DNA of 9,197 bases. It comes from Anaerolineales bacterium (lineage in GTDB: Bacteria; Chloroflexota; Anaerolineae; 4572-78; NAK82). Shown piece by piece: positions 1-6,344 of this stretch. The notes beneath the pieces are model-generated. The model ran no database searches, was not told the origin of the DNA, and was given only the letters and a program-made list of their open reading frames with translations. The DNA lies in assembly GCA_024643945.1 (NCBI GenBank), contig JAHELX010000222.1, forward strand, positions 1 to 9,197, in the 5' to 3' direction. Made by a program: the position numbers and the translations under genes. The stretch's first letter is position 1. Every line of letters begins with the position of its first letter.

Positions 1-308
1 GTGCGGTCGGCCTTGACCCGGCCATCTTCTGCGTCGGCGCGTATGGCAGTGACCGCCCTGAGCGGTCACAGTTGCCGGCTGTGGCAATTGCTCGCGCTCA
101 AGCTTTGACCGGCTACACTTTTCTAGGTAAGAACGTAGTCATTTTCGGCGACACGCCTGCCGATGTGACCTGCGGGCAACATCTGGGGGTTGCCGCTATT
201 GGCGTCACTACTGGAAGTTATCCGGTGGAGGTTCTCAGCGCTGCTGGCGCTGATTACGTCTTCCCCGATCTGACTGACACTGACGCAGTGATGCGGGTCA
301 CCTTGTGA
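1..308 (+). CDS. HAD-family hydrolase (phosphoglycolate phosphatase-like), 3' part only
   Basis: The frame is open from the left edge and the start lies outside the window. About 101 residues are visible, so roughly half of a usual HAD phosphatase of 210-230 residues is missing, including the N-terminal nucleophile motif DxDxT. What remains is the C-terminal part of the Rossmann core: a stretch FCVGAYGSDRPER, then VVIFGDTPADVTCG, which is the acidic motif IV (GDTxxD) that binds magnesium, followed by GVAAIGVTTGSYP and the terminal GADYVFPDLTDT. This motif order is typical of phosphoglycolate phosphatase-like and beta-phosphoglucomutase-like members, which remove phosphate from small metabolites in the cytoplasm. 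The substrate cannot be told from this part. It is convergent with recJ, with one base between the stops, and no terminator is visible between them. Confidence 0.85.
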   Translation, partial: AVGLDPAIFCVGAYGSDRPERSQLPAVAIARAQALTGYTFLGKNVVIFGDTPADVTCGQHLGVAAIGVTTGSYPVEVLSAAGADYVFPDLTDTDAVMRVTL

Positions 309-309
309 A

Positions 310-2640
310 TCAATACATCCCCAGGGCCTCGAGCGGCGCCGAACGCAGGTGACGGCGGTAGGCAGCCGTCTCATCTAGCAAGCGCCGCAGGCGAGCCTCC
401 AGGTCCGGTAAATTCGGAGATAGCTCTCCCCCAGCTTGCAGCGTTATTGTATCTCCTCCACTTTCGACAATACTCAGTTCACCGCGGGCGCTAAGCCATT
501 CCAAACCGACGCGGACGGTCGCCTCGCGGTGTCCCAGGGCAGCCGCCAGTCGCGGAACGTTTACCTGTCCGCTTCGAGTCCGAAGATCATGCTTCACCAT
601 TCCTGCCAGGCGTTCTACAAAGGGACGGAGTTGGCCGGTCACTGGTTCGACAGCAACCAGGTACACCGTGGTCGGGTCCACGACTTGTATGCCGTGAGCC
701 AACTCAGCCGGGCCCGGCGGTGCAGTCAAGATGACCAACACTGGCGCTGGGATTAGGCTCAGGCGGTCTGTGCCTACTATCTCCTCCGGGAGGCTCTGAT
801 CTGCAGCCTCAACCCAGACCACCATGGCTCTGCCTGACTCTCCTCGATCCCTTGGTAATTTATCCAATGCCGCACTCGGGTCAACTTCCCCTCTCCAATC
901 CACGACCGTCCGCGCCCGGCGCGGCGGCAAGACCCTGGCCGGACTGTGAGAGCGGGCATCTATCCATTCCACCTGCAATTGCATTTCGCCTCTGTAGTCA
1001 CGGGCGCGTAGCGAGTAAGCCAGGTCGAAGCGACCCTCGGGCAACGGTTGATCGGCACCCTGCCACCAGAGAACTGTCTGCTGCGTATCTTCTTCGTCAG
1101 CGACCACTAGCCGTCGGTGTTCTCCATCACGCCCGATGACTGCATCTTGGAGAATGCGCAGGTCCCGGGTAGCAAGCTGTACCGCAGGATTGCCTGGGCC
1201 GAAGGGAGCCAGTCGCTCCAGCTCACTCACCAAGTCCAGCGACAATTCGTCCAACGAAACATAGGCGTCAATCTGAAGACCAGGTGAGGCGGCGGCAGGG
1301 TCCCACACCGCCGCTACCGACCTGGACAATACCTTGCGAAAGGCCTCCAGGTTGGATGGGTCAAGGGCCATGCCGGCCGCACCGGGATGCCCGCCAAAGC
1401 GAAGCAACAAATCAGCAGTGCGCTTCAGGGCGGCGTGGATGTCGCAGCCAGGCACCGAGCGGGCCGAGCCACGTGCCGGGTCACCATCAGCGAGGGAAAG
1501 CGCGATCGCTGGCCGTTCGAATTGCCTGGCCAGGCGGCTAGCGACCAGCCCCAGGACACCAGGATGCCAATTGTGCCCGGCCACTACCAATGCCCGGTAA
1601 TCTAGCAGTGATGGGTCACGCTCGACTTGGGCCAAAGCCGCCTGGAGCACCTGCCCGGTTATGAGCCGCCGCTGGTAATTCAGGCCATCCATTTCGGCAG
1701 CCAGGATACGAGCGCGACCGATGTCCTGGGTGGTGAGCAATTCCACCCCGCGGTTGGCGTCGTTCAGGCGGCCCAGAGCATTCAACCGGGGGGCAAGCTG
1801 ATAGGCCACGTGCTCTTCGGTTAAACCGTCTGACTGTAGCTCTGCTTGCTCTATCAAAGCACGCAGACCTACCCGATTCGTCGTACGCAAGGCCTCCAAT
1901 CCACGCTGGAGTAGGTAGCGGACGTCGGCAACCTGGGTGGCCACGTCAGCCACGATGCCCAATGCCACCAGGTCGAGTGCTGCCTCAGCTCTGTTGGCGC
2001 AAGCGGTTTGGTCCAGCAAGTGTTCAACCAGCTTATAGGCCACCCCGACTCCGGGTAACTCGTGCAGTGGGTGATCAGCCGGCAATCGATTAGGGTTGAC
2101 AATGGCCAACGCGGGAGGCAAACTCGAGGGCAGATCGTGATGATCGGTCACGATCACGTCGCAGCCCTTGTCCGCCGCCCGCTGGATGGCGGCGAAGGCG
2201 TCCACACCGGTGTCGCAGGTGATGAGTAGCGTCACGCCTTGGTCCAACAGTTCATCCAGTGTAGACAGGTAGATGCCATGCCCCTGGTCGCGCGTCGGAA
2301 CCCGGTAGCGAGGCGACGTCTCTGGTGTTGATGAGAGCTCTCGAAGCGTTTCTACCAGCAGAGCTGTGGCGGTCTGACCATCCACGTCAAAGTCGCCCCA
2401 GATAGCAATGCGCTCGCCCATCGTCAACGCACGCCAAATACGGTCGGTGGCTTGGTCCACGGCGGGCAGTTCTGTGGCGGAGGTTGGCATGTAGCGGTTG
2501 GGGTCCAGAAAGGCACGGGCGGCAGCGGGCGTGGTGATACCACGGCGGGCCAAGGCTGTCGCAACCAGCAGGTGCCCACCGACAGCGTCACGCAGTGCAT
2601 CTGGAACTACAACAGGTTGGGGATCGATCCAGTGGGTCAT
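310..2640 (-). CDS. recJ: Single-stranded-DNA-specific exonuclease RecJ
   Basis: Codes for 776 residues. RecJ degrades single-stranded DNA 5' to 3' in recombination and mismatch repair. The DHH domain shows motif I DFDVDG (83-88), motif II TCDTGVD (141-147), DHH (166-168), LPGVGVAYK (195-203) and ALGIVADV (226-233), then PRLNALGRLNDA (284-295). The DHHA1 domain follows with GHNWHPGVLGLVASRL (355-370), GSARSV (391-396) and GGHPGAAG (416-423). An OB-fold-like part covers about 455-565. The last 200 residues form an extension with LVILTAPPGPAEL (635-647) and a winged-helix-like stretch (about 690-735); it recalls the C-terminal domain of Firmicutes RecJ, but this match is by eye. Motif II has CDTG where most RecJ proteins have VDNG; the metal-binding aspartate is kept. 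The ATG is fixed by a TGA 12 nt upstream in frame. No clear ribosome site precedes it. The gene lies 40 nt after the nuclease gene, probably in one operon. Confidence 0.95.
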   Translation of the reverse strand: MTHWIDPQPVVVPDALRDAVGGHLLVATALARRGITTPAAARAFLDPNRYMPTSATELPAVDQATDRIWRALTMGERIAIWGDFDVDGQTATALLVETLRELSSTPETSPRYRVPTRDQGHGIYLSTLDELLDQGVTLLITCDTGVDAFAAIQRAADKGCDVIVTDHHDLPSSLPPALAIVNPNRLPADHPLHELPGVGVAYKLVEHLLDQTACANRAEAALDLVALGIVADVATQVADVRYLLQRGLEALRTTNRVGLRALIEQAELQSDGLTEEHVAYQLAPRLNALGRLNDANRGVELLTTQDIGRARILAAEMDGLNYQRRLITGQVLQAALAQVERDPSLLDYRALVVAGHNWHPGVLGLVASRLARQFERPAIALSLADGDPARGSARSVPGCDIHAALKRTADLLLRFGGHPGAAGMALDPSNLEAFRKVLSRSVAAVWDPAAASPGLQIDAYVSLDELSLDLVSELERLAPFGPGNPAVQLATRDLRILQDAVIGRDGEHRRLVVADEEDTQQTVLWWQGADQPLPEGRFDLAYSLRARDYRGEMQLQVEWIDARSHSPARVLPPRRARTVVDWRGEVDPSAALDKLPRDRGESGRAMVVWVEAADQSLPEEIVGTDRLSLIPAPVLVILTAPPGPAELAHGIQVVDPTTVYLVAVEPVTGQLRPFVERLAGMVKHDLRTRSGQVNVPRLAAALGHREATVRVGLEWLSARGELSIVESGGDTITLQAGGELSPNLPDLEARLRRLLDETAAYRRHLRSAPLEALGMY

Positions 2641-2656
2641 TTCATCATTTCATCAT
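2641..2656 (-). repeat. Tandem ATGATGAA directly before the recJ start
   Basis: On the coding strand the last 16 bases before the recJ ATG are two copies of ATGATGAA. They replace the expected ribosome site. Each copy opens a frame ATG-ATG-AAA-TGA; the TGA of the second one overlaps the recJ ATG as ATGA. Whether these tiny frames are translated is unknown. Confidence 0.6.
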
Positions 2657-2680
2657 AGGCGGATGGTTTTGGGATAGACA

Positions 2681-3613
2681 CTAATAAGCAATTTCCTGTA
2701 CCTGGCCCCAATCTAAATCGAAGTCCAGGTCGGGCTCATCGGCTGCAGGGTGATCCTGGTAGTCGCTCGCCGCATATTCCTCCAGCGGGCCAGCGACATC
2801 TCCACGCTCACACAGCGACCGATAATTGCAGAAACGACAGCGGCGTACTTCGGTGGTGAGAGGCCAAGGTTCATCTGCCGGCGCAGACTCGGCTCTGGGC
2901 CCGCTATCCCTGGTACGCTCGACGATTTCATTGATAAGAGCAGACAGATAGTTCAGGTCAGCCTGGTAGGTAGCTACGTCATAGGCAAAACTTTCCGGGG
3001 TCTTGGGATACTCTGCCAGCCAATAACGCATTTCTACATCGTCGGGATCAACAGACCTGTCGGTGAGCGATGCCCCCGCCTGCACTAATATCGCTGGGTA
3101 AACGCGTGTTTGCAGTCGTCGGCCCAGCCATGCCCGGGAGGGACGCTGACGGTAAGTTTTCCAATCAATAATGAGAAACGCCGCGGTGCGATGTTCAAGC
3201 GCCGTCCCCGGTGCTTCCTTCTGTGCGGTGGAGTGCCGATCACTTACCATGATGGCATCGTATTGCGCCATCACGCGATGTCCGGCTAATGGAGCCGACA
3301 AGCCGATCTCGGGTATCACTTGAGCACCGCCAAAGGTGGGGACATAAGCCAGGTAGGCCTTCCACCATCGCTCCAAGTCAGGGTCGCGCACCGAAGCCGA
3401 CAGGATTTCGGTCGGAAGACCCAGCAAATGCTGGTGGACGAGCTGATGGAAGTCACGGGCCAACCGGCCATGTCGTTGTTGCTCGCTGATTGGCTCTGCC
3501 TCGGGCGCCGGCCAGGCAATCTGGAGTAAGTAGCGCAATTGAAAGCGCCTTGGGCAATCTACGTAGTCTTGCAAGCTGGTAGCAGAGAATTGGAAGTTTT
3601 TGGGCAATGGCAT
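2681..3613 (-). CDS. PD-(D/E)XK nuclease family protein, RecB/AddB/Cas4-like with iron-sulphur cluster
   Basis: Codes for 310 residues. The N-terminus reads FSATSLQDYVDCPRRFQLRY (9-28), the classic entry motif of RecB-type nuclease domains with the first cluster cysteine (C20). The catalytic series follows: H56 or H60, E102, D119 in MAQYDA, D150 and K152 in IIDWKT, and Q168-Y172 in QTRVY, which is the QxxxY motif. Near the end VRRCRFCNYRSLCERG supplies C259, C262 and C268, completing a 4Fe-4S set as in AddB and Cas4. The family cuts DNA, usually as an exonuclease. There is no helicase domain and no adjacent helicase gene. The last 35 residues are strongly acidic and end in DLDFDLDWGQVQEIAY. 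The ATG has AAAGG 11 nt upstream. recJ follows after 40 nt, suggesting joint work in end processing. All catalytic residues appear intact; the exact substrate is not known. Confidence 0.88.
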   Translation of the reverse strand: MPLPKNFQFSATSLQDYVDCPRRFQLRYLLQIAWPAPEAEPISEQQRHGRLARDFHQLVHQHLLGLPTEILSASVRDPDLERWWKAYLAYVPTFGGAQVIPEIGLSAPLAGHRVMAQYDAIMVSDRHSTAQKEAPGTALEHRTAAFLIIDWKTYRQRPSRAWLGRRLQTRVYPAILVQAGASLTDRSVDPDDVEMRYWLAEYPKTPESFAYDVATYQADLNYLSALINEIVERTRDSGPRAESAPADEPWPLTTEVRRCRFCNYRSLCERGDVAGPLEEYAASDYQDHPAADEPDLDFDLDWGQVQEIAY

Positions 3614-3919
3614 AGGCGAAATTGCCTTTCAGACAGCAGCAACTTTGTCAAATCTTGGGGGTTTTCTTTAATGAGATATCTCTTATGGACGAATTTGTCC
3701 AGTTGTTACGTTTAATATATAGCGAGTGTCATATTGAAAATGGATTCAACCATTCTTGCACTCGCACCAACAGCATAGTCACTAGAGTCTGGTTGTTCAT
3801 TGCCTTTCCATCGGGTGATAGTGGGGCATGCGTTGGGACTCGGCAGGAGACGTGTCAAGCAAAGTGCAATAAAAGGTGGTGTAATGCAGATATCACAAAG
3901 CTCCACACGAGGTCGAAAA
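3614..3919 (-). promoter_or_regulatory. AT-rich gap, probable promoter region of the nuclease-recJ pair
   Basis: No convincing gene is seen in these 306 bases. The part from about 3640 to 3740 is clearly richer in A and T than the flanking genes. On the - strand a TATATT (+ strand 3714-3719) could be a -10 box, with a weak TTTTCA about 15 bp before it; a TTGACA (- strand, ending near 3645) lacks a good -10. Two dyads lie between the -10 candidate and the gene: a near-perfect 14-bp palindrome ggacgaatttgtcc at 3687-3700 and a perfect 10-bp palindrome gagatatctc at 3673-3682. These are possible operator sites. If the small + strand frame at 3920 is real, the gap would serve divergent genes. No regulator can be named. 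Confidence 0.3.
3909..3912 (+). promoter_or_regulatory. Possible ribosome site of the small membrane ORF
   Basis: GAGG stands seven bases before the ATG at 3920. It favours this internal ATG over the TTG at 3800 that opens the same frame. The match is short and could be chance. Confidence 0.35.
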
Positions 3920-4063
3920 ATGCTCGCACCCCACGACTGGCCGAAACCGGTCAAACGCTTATTGTTGACCAGCGCGACCTTGCTGGTCATCCTGGCTTAC
4001 GCATTGCTGTGCGCTGGTAGCCTGATTCTGACTGCTGCCCTGTTCTCCCAGATTCGTCCGTAG
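3920..4063 (+). CDS. Possible small single-span membrane protein (47 aa)
   Basis: The frame starts MLAPHDWPKPVKR, has a hydrophobic stretch of about 28 residues (LLLTSATLLVILAYALLCAG, then SLILTAALF) and ends SQIRP. A basic N-terminal part before one long span is the normal pattern for a small inner-membrane protein, with the N-terminus inside by the positive-inside rule. GAGG lies seven bases before the ATG. The last 105 bases overlap, antisense, the end of the methyltransferase gene beyond its conserved domain. There the methyltransferase tail is rich in glutamine, which is what leucine codons (CTG, TTG) look like on the opposite strand, so the + strand may be the one under protein-level selection. 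I do not recognise a family. It may still be a chance frame. Confidence 0.4.
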   Translation: MLAPHDWPKPVKRLLLTSATLLVILAYALLCAGSLILTAALFSQIRP

Positions 4064-4858
4064 CCAGGCATACATCAGCACGCCGCCAGCTACGGCGACG
4101 TTGAGCGATTCTGCCTTGCCTACGATAGGCAGGCCTGCCCATGCTTCCACATGTGGGCGTACGTCGTCTGACAATCCTCGTGCCTCATTGCCCAAAATCA
4201 ACGCAACTCCGCCCTCCCAGAGGCCTTCACCCCACGCTTTTCCCAGTTTGGCATCTGCCGCTACCACGTGCAACCCTTTTTCGCGCAAAAACGTAGAAAA
4301 GCCCGGCACATCTGATGTCTGGACCAACGGGACATTGAACAGTGACCCCATTGTGCCTCGTACCGTTTTTGGGTCGAAGGGATCCACACAGGGCTCAATC
4401 AAGATCATCGCTGCCGCACCGACGGCGTCGGCGGTGCGGATGAGGGTCCCCAGGTTGCCGGGGTCCTGCAGCCGATCCACTACCACGACTAATTCGCGCC
4501 CGGTTAGACGCAATGTTTGAAGCTTCGCTTCAAACATTGCGAAGGTAGCTACGATGCCTTGGGAAGTGTCACGCTCCGACAGCGTCTCCATTACTGGTGG
4601 TGACACAGCCACCAACTTGGCGCCAGCTTGGTGAAAGCGCTCCAACAAGGCAGGTGCTTCATTCCCCACAAATTGCCTCTCGCAATAAAAGGCCTCAATA
4701 GGCTGCGCACCGGCGTCGAGCGCCATGTGAAGCAGTTGCAACCCTTCGACCAAGAAACGCCCCTGGCGTCGCCGGTGCTTGCGTTGCCCCAGTTTTCGGG
4801 CCTCGACAATCCGCTGGTTACGTGAACTGGTGATGACGGGGATTCCACTACTCGTCAC
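3959..4858 (-). CDS. TrmH/SpoU-family RNA 2'-O-methyltransferase
   Basis: Codes for 299 residues. SpoU-class enzymes transfer methyl from S-adenosylmethionine to a ribose 2'-OH in tRNA or rRNA through a knotted SPOUT fold. The N-terminal substrate-binding domain is visible as ITSSRNQRIVEARKLGQRK and GRFLVEGLQLL (9-42). The SpoU domain starts at about 124: motif 1 DPGNLGTLIRTADAVG (132-147) holds N135 and the catalytic-type R141, GTMGSLFNVPLV is at 168-179, motif 2 ILGNEARGLS at 221-230, and motif 3 SLNVAVAGGVLMYAW at 251-265. The family normally ends soon after motif 3; here a further 34 residues, polar and rich in Q and S, carry no known motif. The start is GTG with GAAGAGGGAG ending 10 nt upstream. 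A perfect hairpin sequence sits in the linker between domains. Methylation target (23S rRNA or tRNA) is not decidable here. Confidence 0.92.
   Translation of the reverse strand: MTSSGIPVITSSRNQRIVEARKLGQRKHRRRQGRFLVEGLQLLHMALDAGAQPIEAFYCERQFVGNEAPALLERFHQAGAKLVAVSPPVMETLSERDTSQGIVATFAMFEAKLQTLRLTGRELVVVVDRLQDPGNLGTLIRTADAVGAAAMILIEPCVDPFDPKTVRGTMGSLFNVPLVQTSDVPGFSTFLREKGLHVVAADAKLGKAWGEGLWEGGVALILGNEARGLSDDVRPHVEAWAGLPIVGKAESLNVAVAGGVLMYAWLRTNLGEQGSSQNQATSAQQCVSQDDQQGRAGQQ
4509..4541. repeat. Perfect 15-bp-stem inverted repeat inside the SpoU methyltransferase gene
   Basis: The arm cgcaatgtttgaagc (4509-4523) is followed by ttc and then by its exact reverse complement (4527-4541). It codes for the linker residues MFEAKLQTLR between the two methyltransferase domains and does not break the frame. 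A perfect stem of this length in coding DNA is unusual and recalls small palindromic mobile repeats. Confidence 0.8.
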
Positions 4859-4868
4859 GCTTTGGACA

Positions 4869-4878
4869 CTCCCTCTTC
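4869..4878 (-). promoter_or_regulatory. Ribosome binding site deciding the GTG start of the methyltransferase
   Basis: On the - strand GAAGAGGGAG ends 10 nt before the GTG at 4858. No ATG gives a better start, since the conserved VITSSRNQRI begins only seven residues later. The spacing matches that of the two upstream genes. Confidence 0.6.
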
Positions 4879-4930
4879 AGATAATTCGAAACAAGCAAAA
4901 GGTAGACAGATCACCCGCTACTAACAAGTG

Positions 4931-6220
4931 CTATGCATTGGGGGGCTCGCTCCACTTGACACTGATACCCGGCTTGGGCATCGCCCGGATAGGCAGAAGC
5001 AAATGGAAAGTACTGCCCGGACAATTGACCTCGTCGTGACCGGGACTCTCAACCCACAGACGCCCCCCATGCGCCTCCACCAATCCTCTCGCGATCGGCA
5101 ACCCCAACCCGGGGCCAGCCCCTTTGAATTTCACCTTGCCAGTGGAATGGAGGGTGGATTTGCCTACCCGGTAGAATTTATCGAAGATGCGTTCCCGATC
5201 CTCTGGTGCGATGCCAATGCCAGTGTCGCGAAACGTTATCTCCACGAATCTAGCCACTCCTATCGAATTCCCTCCCATGGGCCGGGTATTGGGCAGGACA
5301 CGTCCTTCGATGAACACTTTACCTCTATCGGGTGTGTATTTGATGGCGTTGTTCAGTAGATGGACCAGGATTTGATGCAGCCGCCGGCGATCCATTTCAA
5401 CCTGAGGCAGATTGTTGAGGTCTCCCACATGAACCGTCAGGTTGCGCTCTTTGAAGTAACGCTCGTTTTGCGTCACGACCAGGTCAACAGTCTGGGACAG
5501 AGACACCTTTTCGATGCGTAGGGAGAGAGCGTTGGTGTCAATAACCGACGCGTCGAGCATGTCTTCGACAACGGCACTGAGCCGTTCGCTGCCATGCAAA
5601 ATACCTTCCAAAATATGCATCGCTCCCGTAGCGTTGTTGGCCTCCAAATTCATCTCCCGCAGCATATTGGCGTAGCCTTGGATCAAAGTGAGCGGCGTTT
5701 TCAATTCATGAGCGGCAATACCGATGAAGTCGGTCCGGGCTTTCTCCAGTTTGCTCAGTTCGATATTGGCACGGGTCAAATCAGCCATGCGATTCATTAC
5801 TCGCCGTTCGGTTTCGCTGTGCAGGCGGGCGATTTCAGAGGCCAATGCATCTTGCATTTGCTGGATGAATTCAATGTAAGTGTGCGTGGCAATTTGGATG
5901 AGCCTGGAAAAGATGGGTTCGGTGGCTTCAATAAGCGCCAGCGTTTGAGATGCGGACAATTCCCCCTGTTTCAATTGATCCCATATCGCTTCTTTTAGTC
6001 GTCGTGACTTCCTGAGTAGCCGATCCAGGGGGACTTCCTGCCTTAGCGCCTGCTTAACAGCTTGCTTGACGAGCATATTCATATGATCCACCCGGCCTGT
6101 ACGGGCTGTTTCTAACACGCTTTCGATCAGGGCCGCATTAAATGCGTCTTCTTGTTCGCATAAGGCGATGAGCGCCTCGTTATGCTCTTGAAGCCAGGCA
6201 GCTAATTCGAGATGTTGCAT
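4931..6220 (-). CDS. Cytoplasmic sensor histidine kinase
   Basis: Codes for 429 residues from the ATG at 6220, which has GGGAG 10 nt upstream; an in-frame TTG at 6244 would add eight residues and has a poorer site. The kinase phosphorylates its own histidine and passes the phosphate to a response regulator. There is no membrane segment or signal peptide, so it acts in the cytoplasm. The first 120 residues are helical (PLDRLLRKSRRLKEAIWDQL) and recall the RsbR/RsbRD N-terminal domain or the N-terminal region of PucR-type proteins; a coiled coil (about 125-162) leads to the HisKA H-box FIGIAAHELKTPLTLIQGY with H171. The HATPase domain shows the N-box LLNNAIKYTP (N291), G1 DTGIGIAPE (332-340), F-box IFDKFYRVG and G2 GAGPGLGLPIARG (367-379). 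No response regulator is in the window, so it is an orphan here. It lies between two RNA-modification genes on the same strand. Confidence 0.93.
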   Translation of the reverse strand: MQHLELAAWLQEHNEALIALCEQEDAFNAALIESVLETARTGRVDHMNMLVKQAVKQALRQEVPLDRLLRKSRRLKEAIWDQLKQGELSASQTLALIEATEPIFSRLIQIATHTYIEFIQQMQDALASEIARLHSETERRVMNRMADLTRANIELSKLEKARTDFIGIAAHELKTPLTLIQGYANMLREMNLEANNATGAMHILEGILHGSERLSAVVEDMLDASVIDTNALSLRIEKVSLSQTVDLVVTQNERYFKERNLTVHVGDLNNLPQVEMDRRRLHQILVHLLNNAIKYTPDRGKVFIEGRVLPNTRPMGGNSIGVARFVEITFRDTGIGIAPEDRERIFDKFYRVGKSTLHSTGKVKFKGAGPGLGLPIARGLVEAHGGRLWVESPGHDEVNCPGSTFHLLLPIRAMPKPGISVKWSEPPNA

Positions 6221-6230
6221 TGGCGTCAAG

Positions 6231-6235
6231 CTCCC
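6231..6235 (-). promoter_or_regulatory. Ribosome binding site favouring the ATG start of the histidine kinase
   Basis: GGGAG on the - strand ends 10 nt before the ATG at 6220. It lies inside the eight codons that would be added by the TTG start at 6244, where only a distant AAGTGAG is seen. Confidence 0.5.
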
Positions 6236-6344
6236 ATCGACCAATGGAAACGCTCACTTCGCGTAGTCTATGTTGCGTTTTGGCTTGTTGACGGGTTATG
6301 GTATGTAGCAATATGACTACACGAAAATCAATAACGCGATGAGA

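Noticed and set aside
2681..3613. Cas4 and thus a CRISPR adaptation locus
   Set aside because: The cysteine and QxxxY pattern is shared by Cas4, AddB and many stand-alone RecB-like nucleases. The protein is longer than Cas4, no cas1, cas2 or repeat-spacer array is present, and the neighbour is recJ.
3641..3646. TTGACA on the - strand as the -35 of the nuclease promoter
   Set aside because: At 16-18 bp downstream there is only AAGGCA-type sequence, so no matching -10 box.
3712..3990. A 92-residue - strand frame overlapping the methyltransferase end
   Set aside because: No ribosome site or family pattern, and it overlaps the coding end in another frame.
3622..4020. A 132-residue + strand frame in the gap
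   Set aside because: No ribosome site, no recognisable domain, odd composition (many C, R, T), and it runs into the methyltransferase gene. Likely chance; the hydrophobic frame at 3920 is a better candidate.
4101..4520. A 139-residue + strand frame
   Set aside because: It lies fully antisense to the conserved SpoU domain and its S/P/T/R-rich composition is typical of an antisense shadow.
6304..6321. Dyad tgtag...ctaca between the kinase and trmFO as a terminator
   Set aside because: The stem has only five pairs and no T-run follows on the - strand.
6300..6344. Promoter TTGATT/TACATA for the kinase
   Set aside because: The -10 is poor and the spacing is 18; too weak to annotate, although a weak internal promoter is possible.
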